From Bacteroides ihuae (GTDB lineage Bacteria; Bacteroidota; Bacteroidia; Bacteroidales; Bacteroidaceae), in contig NZ_FNVX01000006.1 in NCBI RefSeq assembly GCF_900104585.1, forward strand, positions 620,001 through 684,000: a stretch of 64,000 nucleotides of DNA, written 5' to 3'. Below are positions 27,937-35,530 of this stretch, piece after piece. Within the stretch, counting starts at the first letter, position 1; every line of letters starts with the position of its first letter. Under the pieces are notes generated by a model. That model saw nothing but the letters and a program-made list of their open reading frames with translations. It did no database searches and was not told the DNA's origin. Position numbers and translations under genes: made by a program.

Positions 27937-30465
27937 CTATTTTCCAAGTTCGATGCAGCCCATAATAAATGGACCTGTAGCCTTAGCGTCATTATCGCGC
28001 ATTTTTTCACCAATATAATATTCGAAGCTACCATCGCGATACGGAGTACCCCCTAAGCCACCGACTTGACAACAGCGAGTGAGTGTTAACGTTCCATCTG
28101 TGTTTTCCACCAACAGCTTATCTTGCAAGCCTTTAAATGCTTTTTCTGCATAAATCCGATATTTTTTATCAAGGTAACCTTTATTCACCGCTTTTGCATA
28201 AGCATACATAAATTGGGCAGTAACAGATGCTTCGGGAAAGTTACCCTCACGAGTAGGCTGGTCGAGTACCTGGTACCATAATCCGTTCTTATCCTGGTAT
28301 TTAGGCAACGTATCAGCCAAGCCTTGTATCCAAGTAATCATAGATGCCCGGCCCGGATGACTTTGCGGGATATAATCGAGTGCGTCTACCAATGCCATGA
28401 ACCACCATCCTATACTACGTCCCCAGAAATTAGGTGAATGTCCTGTTGCCGGATCAGCCCAACGCTGGCTCTTGCTCTCATCCCACGCATGATGATATAA
28501 TCCCGTCTTTGCATCATATGTATGTTTCTGACAAATAGTAAATTGCTTCACTGCTTCGTCTATCCATTCAGGTTTGTCAAATTCCGCACCATAACGCGCA
28601 AGAAAAGGCGAAGCCATATATAATCCATCAAGCCATATCTGATGCTGATAAGTCAATTTATGCCAATACCCTCCTTCGAGTGTACGAGGATGATTTTTCA
28701 TCTGTTTGATAAGAACATCCATGGCCAGTTTGTATTTGGCTTTTCCTGTTTGGCGATAAAGATCAAAAAGCACTTTCCCTGAATTTATATAGTCAATATT
28801 ATAAGTTTCGACATGATACAACTCTATTTCTCCTTTATCATTAATCAATGAATCAGCCCATTTCTCCACATAGTCAAAATACCGTTTATCACCTGTTTGC
28901 TTCCACATACTAAGCATTGCGCAGCAACCCACTCCCTGAGCATAACCAAAGAAAGGTTTTGTACCATGATCCAGTTGCCATGCTTCTGGAAAACGGCGCA
29001 TCTCTGAATCGGCAAATCGACGTGCATAAGTATCTGGAGGGAAAGAATCTGTACGGAAAGGCGTTGCTGGAAGCCCTGCTAGATTGCACAGATTTACTCG
29101 GAAAAAGTTAGCATAGCCATAGCGAACAGCAACGGGCTCCGACACCTCAGGAGCGGAAACCTCTAACCTATTATTATTGACAACAGTGGCCTGCGCTGGA
29201 TAAAAACGCTCATCTTTACCTGCAATAAAAAATCCCTTAACAGGCTTATGATCATTTGTAGTCAGGCCATCTTCAGCATAATCAAAAGACAAAACAGCTT
29301 TACCATTCTTTACTATCAGGCTCTTGTATAACGGTCCTGAATAAGGCACATCCTTTTTATATTGCTTAGCCAAAGCCCATGCAGCCAAGCGCTCACCGGT
29401 AATAAGTTTGTTTCGAGGATGTATATCAGTAGAATCTCCTGCATCCGTTATTACAGCCATACCAGTATTTCTAACACTTTGCCAAGTTTTAAGTTGAGCC
29501 TCACGAATGCCTGCCGGTTGTTTATATTGCGGTGCTATCTGCACAAAATAGAAAGGCATATCAGGCTGCCCCCACTCTTTTCGCCAACTAGTTATCATAT
29601 TAGTGAAAACTCTCTGATATTTCTCAAAGCGAATAGAGTTAGATTCTCCCTGATACCAAATATTTCCTTTAATGGTATAAGGTAAGATTGGATAAATCAT
29701 GCCGTTCCACAGAGTAGCAGGTACTTTGCAATCATCCTTTTCTCTCGTAACTTTCTCTTTAGCAAATTCTTGAAGAACATCAGTATAAAGAGGATTATTT
29801 CTCATCACAGCCATCTTCGTCCACGACTCAGCATGCGTTCCACCCCATGTTGATTGAATGAGCCCTATTGGCTTCTCTAATTCCTTATATAATTTACGGC
29901 CAAAAACAAATCCTACAGCAGAGAAATCTCTTCTGTTTTCTGAATTACAAACCATCCAACGGCCTGTACAATCATCCATCTCACCATTATGTCCCAATTG
30001 ATGTTCTACATGAAAAAGACGTATCTGTGGATAGTCAGCATCTTCTAATTCTTTTGCTTCACTAAGCATCCCAGTCTTCCACTTCATTTTCGGGTCTTTA
30101 GCTACCGGAAATTCCATATTCGATTGCCCTGTACAAAGCCAGACTTCACCTATTAATATATTATGAATAACAATCGTATTCTCCCCCTTTACTGTTAGCA
30201 TTTGATTTTCTGCTGCTAAAGGGGTTTTCAATTTCAACATCCATTTACCTCCAGCGGGTGTAACAACACGATACACCCTTTTATCCCAAGATACAGATAC
30301 AGAAACTTTCTCTCCGGCTTTAGCCTTTCCCCATATATTTATCGACGTGTTTTGCTGCAGCACCATATTATCCGAAAAGATAGCAGGAAGTGATACCTTC
30401 GCTTCTAAAGAAAAAGAAGAGATTATTAGAAAAAGAAAAGAGAAATATCCAAACAGTTTTTTCAT
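27937..30465 (-). CDS. Fused SGNH acetylesterase and GH105 hydrolase
   Basis: An 842-residue exported protein with two enzymatic parts. After a signal peptide (to about residue 22) come a sialate O-acetylesterase-like beta domain and an SGNH esterase with the nucleophile serine in LCTGQSNMEF (about residue 115) and the IWYQGESN block near residue 270. From about residue 500 a GH105 (alpha/alpha)6 barrel follows, with HQIWLDGLYMASPF (aspartate near 613) and NFWGRSIGWWFMALVDAL. It could deacetylate a glycan and remove the unsaturated uronate from rhamnose. The ATG at 30465 is preferred to a TTG two codons upstream. The promoter lies at 30516-30580. Confidence 0.88.
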   Translation of the reverse strand: MKKLFGYFSFLFLIISSFSLEAKVSLPAIFSDNMVLQQNTSINIWGKAKAGEKVSVSVSWDKRVYRVVTPAGGKWMLKLKTPLAAENQMLTVKGENTIVIHNILIGEVWLCTGQSNMEFPVAKDPKMKWKTGMLSEAKELEDADYPQIRLFHVEHQLGHNGEMDDCTGRWMVCNSENRRDFSAVGFVFGRKLYKELEKPIGLIQSTWGGTHAESWTKMAVMRNNPLYTDVLQEFAKEKVTREKDDCKVPATLWNGMIYPILPYTIKGNIWYQGESNSIRFEKYQRVFTNMITSWRKEWGQPDMPFYFVQIAPQYKQPAGIREAQLKTWQSVRNTGMAVITDAGDSTDIHPRNKLITGERLAAWALAKQYKKDVPYSGPLYKSLIVKNGKAVLSFDYAEDGLTTNDHKPVKGFFIAGKDERFYPAQATVVNNNRLEVSAPEVSEPVAVRYGYANFFRVNLCNLAGLPATPFRTDSFPPDTYARRFADSEMRRFPEAWQLDHGTKPFFGYAQGVGCCAMLSMWKQTGDKRYFDYVEKWADSLINDKGEIELYHVETYNIDYINSGKVLFDLYRQTGKAKYKLAMDVLIKQMKNHPRTLEGGYWHKLTYQHQIWLDGLYMASPFLARYGAEFDKPEWIDEAVKQFTICQKHTYDAKTGLYHHAWDESKSQRWADPATGHSPNFWGRSIGWWFMALVDALDYIPQSHPGRASMITWIQGLADTLPKYQDKNGLWYQVLDQPTREGNFPEASVTAQFMYAYAKAVNKGYLDKKYRIYAEKAFKGLQDKLLVENTDGTLTLTRCCQVGGLGGTPYRDGSFEYYIGEKMRDNDAKATGPFIMGCIELGK

Positions 30466-30515
30466 GATCAACGTGCTTTTATAGTTCCTAAAGATTAATA
30501 GAATGATTTATGTTA

Positions 30516-30580
30516 CAAACATAATAAGAAAAATCGATATAGTTCGTTGGCTTTTTGATTGTAATCTTATCCTTTTTGCT
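30516..30580 (-). promoter_or_regulatory. Promoter of the esterase-GH105/GH106 unit with AraC-type repeats
   Basis: The minus-strand -7 box TATGTTTG is at 30516-30523. Plus-strand TTTGAT begins at 30554, again 31 bases from the box, and TTTGCT (one mismatch) begins at 30575, 21 bases on. The divergent argR promoter lies about 80 bases further. Confidence 0.68.
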
Positions 30581-30654
30581 ATTTCTATGCAATCTTAATG
30601 TATAAAAAGAATAAAAAAAAGGAGGATTATGCACTAACTCTCCAAATAAATGCA

Positions 30655-30678
30655 TACTTTTGCAGTATTCTTAGAATA
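30655..30678 (+). promoter_or_regulatory. argR promoter with candidate ArgR operator
   Basis: TACTTTTG (30655-30662) matches the TAnnTTTG -7 box. TATTCTTAGAATA (30666-30678) is a perfect palindrome that would cover the transcript start and resembles the TTC/GAA arms of ARG boxes. Autoregulation by ArgR is inferred. Confidence 0.5.
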
Positions 30679-30688
30679 ATTATACAAT

Positions 30689-31159
30689 ATGAAGAAAAAA
30701 GCGAACCGATTAGATGCCATCAAAATGATTATCTCTAGCAAGGAGATTGGCTCTCAGGAAGAACTATTACAAGAGCTGAGTAAAGAGAAGTTTAAGCTGA
30801 CTCAAGCTACCCTTTCTCGTGACCTTAAACAGCTTAAAGTAGCGAAAGCTGCCAGCATGAATGGTAAGTATGTCTATGTTTTGCCTAACAACACCATGTA
30901 CAAACGAGCAAACGACCAAAGTACCAGCGAGATGCTAATGAATAACGGATTTGTATCACTACAATTTTCGGGAAACATTGCTGTGATAAAAACTCGCCCC
31001 GGATATGCCAGTAGCATGGCATATGACATTGACAATCATGAGTTTAGTGACCTTCTAGGCACCATAGCTGGAGATGACACGATCATGCTTGTTCTCCGTG
31101 AAGGAGCACAGCAGATGATGGTACGCAATTTCTTAGCCTTAATTATTCCAAGCTTATAA
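30689..31159 (+). CDS. argR: Arginine repressor
   Basis: A 156-residue ArgR-family regulator. The N-terminal winged helix (about 8-70) includes GSQEELLQELSKEKFKLTQA and the recognition segment ATLSRDLKQLKV. The C-terminal oligomerisation and arginine-binding domain (about 88-156) contains GTIAGDDTIMLVL. It probably binds as a hexamer with arginine. It is first in a plus-strand run with an acyltransferase, argG, argC and argD, consistent with control of its own biosynthetic operon. Confidence 0.95.
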   Translation: MKKKANRLDAIKMIISSKEIGSQEELLQELSKEKFKLTQATLSRDLKQLKVAKAASMNGKYVYVLPNNTMYKRANDQSTSEMLMNNGFVSLQFSGNIAVIKTRPGYASSMAYDIDNHEFSDLLGTIAGDDTIMLVLREGAQQMMVRNFLALIIPSL

Positions 31160-31232
31160 CGACTAAAGAGATTAGAAACCTAAACTCAGAACATATCATT
31201 CAAATTTTAAAAGGCTAAAAGCTTATAATTAA

Positions 31233-31808
31233 ATGGACACTCAAATAGATGTTATGGTAGCCGACGCCTCACACGAGGTTTATGTTGACACTATATTAGA
31301 AACAATCTCTGCCGCAGCTAAGGTAAGAGGCACAGGCATTGCAAAGCGTACACACGAATATGTGGCGCAAAAGATGAGAGAAGGAAAAGCCATCATTGCA
31401 CTCAACGGTGAAGAATTTGCAGGATTCTGCTACATCGAATCGTGGGGTAACAAACAGTATGTGGCTAATTCCGGACTCATAGTGGTCGAAAAATTTCGTA
31501 GTCAAGGATTGGCTAAACGAATTAAAAAGGCAGCTTTCAACCTCTCTCGATCGCTATGGCCAAATGCAAAGTTATTTGGCCTTACAAGCGGAGGGGCAGT
31601 GATGAAAATAAATACAGAGCTCGGATATGTTCCTGTCCCATTTTCTGAATTAACAACTGATGAAGCCTTTTGGAAAGGATGCGAAGGATGTTGCAATCAT
31701 GATGTATTAGAACGCACAGAAAGAAAATATTGCATCTGCACTGCAATGCTTTACGACCCTACAAAGCAACATAAAACTGAAGAGCAAGGAGAAAAACCGG
31801 GAAAGTAG
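31233..31808 (+). CDS. GNAT acyltransferase, probable glutamate N-acyltransferase for arginine synthesis
   Basis: A 191-residue GNAT-fold protein; the acyl-CoA-binding motif is seen in VVEKFRSQGLAKRIKKAAF (about residues 85-103). It lies between argR and argG. Bacteroides makes arginine through N-succinylated intermediates, as the argF'-type gene at 58234 indicates, and no separate glutamate N-acyltransferase is present here, so this enzyme may perform the first acylation of glutamate. That role is inferred. The C-terminal third is unusual: a cysteine cluster (GCEGCCNHD, then KYCICTAM) at about 148-172 suggests a metal site or redox control. An acetyl donor is equally possible. Confidence 0.75.
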   Translation: MDTQIDVMVADASHEVYVDTILETISAAAKVRGTGIAKRTHEYVAQKMREGKAIIALNGEEFAGFCYIESWGNKQYVANSGLIVVEKFRSQGLAKRIKKAAFNLSRSLWPNAKLFGLTSGGAVMKINTELGYVPVPFSELTTDEAFWKGCEGCCNHDVLERTERKYCICTAMLYDPTKQHKTEEQGEKPGK

Positions 31809-31838
31809 AATATAATCATTTTGAAAGACTAAGATAGT

Positions 31839-33044
31839 ATGAAAAAGAAAGTTGTTTTAGCATTTAGCGGTGGATTAGACACCTCGTTTTGTGCCATGTA
31901 CTTATCACAAGAGAAAGAATGCGAAGTATACACTGCGATAGCAAACACAGGAGGTTTCAGCCCTGAAGAGCTGAAGACGATTGAAGAAAAAGCATACAAA
32001 TTGGGAGCAGTAAAACACGCCACGATAGATGTTACTCAAGATTACTATAACAAGAGTATCAAATACATGGTATTCGGTAATGTGTTACGCAATGGTACTT
32101 ACCCTATATCGGTTAGCTCTGAGCGTATCTTTCAAGCCATTGCTATCGCCAATTATGCACGTGAAATAGGTGCCGACGCAATAGCACACGGTAGTACGGG
32201 TGCCGGCAACGATCAAATTCGTTTCGACCTTACTTTTGACGTACTTGCTCCGGGCATCGAAATCATTACTCCAACACGCGACATGATCCTTACTCGTGAA
32301 TATGAGATAAATTATTTGCGCGAGCATGGTTATGTGGCTGACTTTGTGAAGATGGAATATTCCATTAACAAAGGACTTTGGGGGACCAGCATAGGTGGTA
32401 AAGAAACATTGCACAGCGAGCAAACGTTGCCTGAAGAGGCTTATCCCAGTCAGGTAGCTGAAAAAGGGACTGAAACGCTGAAGATCGAATTTAAAGAAGG
32501 AGAGATTTATGCGGTGAATGGCGAAGTGTTTGCAGATAAAGTGAAAGCCATTAATAAAGTAGAAGAGATTGGTAGTAAATATGCCATTGGTCGTGATATG
32601 CACATCGGTGACACAATCATTGGCATTAAAGGTAGAGTAGGATTTGAGGCCGCAGCGCCAATTCTTATTATCAACGCACACAAGATGTTAGAGAAGCACA
32701 CACTCAGCAAGTGGCAGCAGTACTGGAAAGATCAAGTGGGTACGTGGTACGGGATGTTTCTACACGAAGCACAGTATTTGGAACCTGTGATGCGCGACAT
32801 TGAAGCAATGTTACTTAGTTCTCAACAAAATGTAAATGGTACTGTGAGCATTATCCTTCGTCCATATAGCTACACTTTAGTAGGAGTGGAATCGGCTTAC
32901 GACCTAGTAAAAACTGAATTTGGGGAATATGGAGAAATCCAGAAAGGCTGGACTGCAGAGGACGCTAAAGGGTTCACTAAGATACTTTCTACGCCTTTGC
33001 GTGTATACTATGCTAATCAAAAGAAAAACGGAAAAGAATTATAA
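31839..33044 (+). CDS. argG: Argininosuccinate synthase
   Basis: A 401-residue enzyme of usual length that joins citrulline and aspartate with ATP. The ATP pyrophosphatase P-loop is at the N-terminus (LAFSGGLDTSFC), and substrate-site segments GSTGAGNDQIRFD (about 111-123) and EYSINKGLWGTSIGG are clear. It lies 30 bases after the acyltransferase gene. A GC-rich hairpin follows it before argC. Confidence 0.97.
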   Translation: MKKKVVLAFSGGLDTSFCAMYLSQEKECEVYTAIANTGGFSPEELKTIEEKAYKLGAVKHATIDVTQDYYNKSIKYMVFGNVLRNGTYPISVSSERIFQAIAIANYAREIGADAIAHGSTGAGNDQIRFDLTFDVLAPGIEIITPTRDMILTREYEINYLREHGYVADFVKMEYSINKGLWGTSIGGKETLHSEQTLPEEAYPSQVAEKGTETLKIEFKEGEIYAVNGEVFADKVKAINKVEEIGSKYAIGRDMHIGDTIIGIKGRVGFEAAAPILIINAHKMLEKHTLSKWQQYWKDQVGTWYGMFLHEAQYLEPVMRDIEAMLLSSQQNVNGTVSIILRPYSYTLVGVESAYDLVKTEFGEYGEIQKGWTAEDAKGFTKILSTPLRVYYANQKKNGKEL

Positions 33045-33051
33045 TAATTGA

Positions 33052-33075
33052 GGCAGCCTTTGAAAGAGGGCTGCC
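33052..33075 (+). terminator. Intercistronic hairpin between argG and argC
   Basis: GGCAGCC (33052-33058) pairs perfectly with GGCTGCC (33069-33075). No T-run follows, so full termination is unlikely; it may pause transcription or stabilise the argG mRNA end. Confidence 0.4.
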
Positions 33076-33091
33076 CAACTTAAATACAAAT

Positions 33092-34060
33092 ATGATTAAA
33101 GCAGGAATTATCGGCGGAGCAGGCTATACGGCCGGAGAACTTATTCGCTTACTGATTAACCATCCCGAAGCAGAGATTGTTTTTATCAATAGCACTAGCA
33201 ACGCCGGCAACAAAATTACAGACGTGCACGAGGGACTATACGGAGAATGTGATCTGACATTCACTGATGCGTTGCCACTAGATGAAATTGATGTGCTCTT
33301 CTTCTGCACCGCACATGGTGATACCCGCAAGTTCATGGGAAGTCACAATGTGCCTCAGGAGCTCAAAATCATAGATCTTTCGATGGATTATCGCATCGAA
33401 AGTGACGAACACGATTTCCTTTACGGATTACCCGAATTAAATCGACGTGCTATCTGCAAAGCAAAACACGTAGCCAATCCCGGATGTTTTGCCACATGCA
33501 TCGAACTAGGTTTGCTACCGCTAGCCAAGCACCTAATGCTTAATGAAGATGTGACGGTAAACGCCATTACAGGAAGTACAGGTGCGGGAGTAAAGCCGGG
33601 AGCAACCAGCCATTTCAGCTGGCGAAACAATAATATGAGTATCTACAAAGCGTTCGACCATCAGCATGTGCCCGAAATTAAGCAATCATTAAAGAAACTT
33701 CAAAATAGCTTCGATGTAGAAATTGATTTCATCCCTTATCGAGGTGACTTTCCACGGGGTATTTTTGCTACATTGGTAGTGAAGACCAAGGTGGAGTTAA
33801 GCGAGATCGTTCGCATGTACGAGGAGTATTATGAAGAGGATTCATTCGTGCACATTATAGAAAAGAACATCGATTTAAAGCAAGTATTAAACACCAATAA
33901 ATGTCTCATTCATTTAGAGAAACATAACGATAAGCTCCTTATCGTCTCTTGCATAGACAATTTGCTCAAAGGCGCTTCAGGTCAAGCAGTACACAACATG
34001 AACCTGATGTTCAACCTAGAAGAGACAGTGGGGCTTCGATTGAAGCCTTCTGCGTTCTAA
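33092..34060 (+). CDS. argC: N-acyl-gamma-glutamyl-phosphate reductase
   Basis: A 322-residue NADPH-dependent reductase for the third step of arginine synthesis. The Rossmann motif is at the start (AGIIGGAGYTAGELIRLL), and the catalytic cysteine lies in HVANPGCFATCIELG (about residue 131). Substrate-site histidines are in DHQHVPEIKQ. In a Bacteroides-type pathway the substrate would be N-succinyl- rather than N-acetyl-glutamyl phosphate; this is inferred from argF'. It follows argG by 47 bases. Confidence 0.95.
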   Translation: MIKAGIIGGAGYTAGELIRLLINHPEAEIVFINSTSNAGNKITDVHEGLYGECDLTFTDALPLDEIDVLFFCTAHGDTRKFMGSHNVPQELKIIDLSMDYRIESDEHDFLYGLPELNRRAICKAKHVANPGCFATCIELGLLPLAKHLMLNEDVTVNAITGSTGAGVKPGATSHFSWRNNNMSIYKAFDHQHVPEIKQSLKKLQNSFDVEIDFIPYRGDFPRGIFATLVVKTKVELSEIVRMYEEYYEEDSFVHIIEKNIDLKQVLNTNKCLIHLEKHNDKLLIVSCIDNLLKGASGQAVHNMNLMFNLEETVGLRLKPSAF

Positions 34061-34153
34061 GAGTCCAACGGCAAGCACACTTATTTTGAAAAATGTAATT
34101 GAAGCACTTATCGCTTTTATAGGAAGTGTACAAAAACAAGAAATTCAGACCAC

Positions 34154-34179
34154 TCAGTTTCGAACTATAACGAAACTGA
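34154..34179 (+). terminator. Inverted repeat in the argC-argD gap
   Basis: TCAGTTTCG (34154-34162) and CGAAACTGA (34171-34179) form a perfect 9-base stem with an 8-base loop. No strong T-run follows. It lies in a 218-base gap, so argD may have its own transcript start, but I see no TAnnTTTG box there. Confidence 0.35.
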
Positions 34180-34263
34180 TTCTGCTAAAATATTAATAAA
34201 AAAAATAAATCTGACCTAAGTTCTTTTGAGAAAAAACCTGAATTCTCGGAACAACAAAGGCAG

Positions 34264-34270
34264 AAGGAGG
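34264..34270 (+). promoter_or_regulatory. Strong Shine-Dalgarno site of argD
   Basis: AAGGAGG lies 8 bases before the ATG at 34279. Strong Shine-Dalgarno sequences are rare in Bacteroidetes, where A-rich leaders are the norm, and this one fixes the start codon. Confidence 0.6.
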
Positions 34271-34278
34271 ATTTTATC

Positions 34279-35412
34279 ATGAAATTATTCGACGTTTATC
34301 CACTTTTTGATATCAATATAGTAAAAGGTAAAGGATGCCAAGTATGGGACGAGAATGGAACAGAGTATCTCGATCTATATGGCGGACATGCTGTCATCTC
34401 CATTGGACACAGTCACCCTCACTATGTAGAGATGATAAGTGAACAAGTCAGCAAATTAGGCTTTTATTCAAATTCGGTAATCAACAAACTACAACAGCAG
34501 GTCGCAACTCGGTTAGGTGTGATCTCTGGGTATGATGATTACTCCTTATTCCTTATTAATACAGGTGCTGAGGCCAATGAAAATGCTCTGAAACTAGCGT
34601 CATTTCATAATGGACGTACCCGTGTTATTTCATTCTCTAAATCATTCCATGGACGTACATCTCTAGCTGTAGAAACAACTGATAATCCTAAAATTATTGC
34701 CCCGATCAATGCAAATGGACACACTACTTACTTGCCTTTAAACGACATAGAGGCAGTAAAAGCTGAGCTATCCAAAAAAGATGTTTGCGCCGTTATCATT
34801 GAAGGTATACAGGGAGTAGGTGGTATTAAACTACCGACTGATGATTTCTTCAAGGAGCTTCGTGAAGTATGTACAGCAACTAAAACAGTGCTCATTTTAG
34901 ATGAAATACAAAGCGGATACGGCCGTAGTGGCAAGTTCTTCGCCCACCAATATGCAGGCATCAAAGCAGACATTATCACTGTCGCTAAGGGCATTGGCAA
35001 TGGCTTCCCTATGGCAGGTGTACTCATTTCACCTATGTTCAAAGCCGTCTATGGAATGTTAGGCACTACCTTTGGTGGTAATCATTTAGCTTGTGCAGCA
35101 GCTTTGGCAGTGATGGACACCATGGAAAAAGAACATTTGGTGGAAAATGCTGCTCTTGTAGGTGCATATTTGATTGAAAAGCTGAGAACTTATCCACAAA
35201 TAAAAGAAGTGCGTGGTCGCGGATTAATAATTGGAATGGAATTTGAAGAGCCTATCAAAGAGCTTCGCAGTAAATTGCTCTTTGAGCAGAAAGTATTTAC
35301 AGGAGTAAGCGGAACAAACGTCATCCGCCTATTGCCTCCTCTTTGCCTAAGCATCAAAGAAGCAGACGTCTTTTTAGAGCGACTTGAGAAAGTTTTAAAA
35401 CAGCAGCCATAA
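34279..35412 (+). CDS. argD: N-acylornithine aminotransferase
   Basis: A 377-residue class III, pyridoxal-phosphate-dependent aminotransferase. The cofactor region includes NTGAEANENALKLA (about 91-104), LDEIQSGYGRSG (about 208-219), and the Schiff-base lysine in VAKGIGNGFPMAG (about residue 236). It converts N-acyl-glutamate semialdehyde to N-acylornithine; in this organism the acyl group is probably succinyl. It follows argC after a 218-base gap and starts at a strong ribosome binding site. Confidence 0.94.
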   Translation: MKLFDVYPLFDINIVKGKGCQVWDENGTEYLDLYGGHAVISIGHSHPHYVEMISEQVSKLGFYSNSVINKLQQQVATRLGVISGYDDYSLFLINTGAEANENALKLASFHNGRTRVISFSKSFHGRTSLAVETTDNPKIIAPINANGHTTYLPLNDIEAVKAELSKKDVCAVIIEGIQGVGGIKLPTDDFFKELREVCTATKTVLILDEIQSGYGRSGKFFAHQYAGIKADIITVAKGIGNGFPMAGVLISPMFKAVYGMLGTTFGGNHLACAAALAVMDTMEKEHLVENAALVGAYLIEKLRTYPQIKEVRGRGLIIGMEFEEPIKELRSKLLFEQKVFTGVSGTNVIRLLPPLCLSIKEADVFLERLEKVLKQQP

Positions 35413-35452
35413 GTTTTTTATAGACCAACGTACACTTTGTCCGTAAAACTTG

Positions 35453-35460
35453 TAACTTTG
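35453..35460 (+). promoter_or_regulatory. Putative -7 box upstream of proC
   Basis: TAACTTTG matches TAnnTTTG and lies 70 bases before the proC ATG at 35531. A TTTG at 35436-35439 is only 13 bases upstream, shorter than the usual -33 spacing. Confidence 0.4.
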
Positions 35461-35530
35461 CCACCATAATAATCAGCATTTTACCTTTAAAGTGCTGATT
35501 ATCTCTCTATTAAACTTAAAATTAAGATAC

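Noticed and set aside
32085..32681. 198-residue minus-strand frame
   Set aside because: It is opposite argG, which has complete family motifs.
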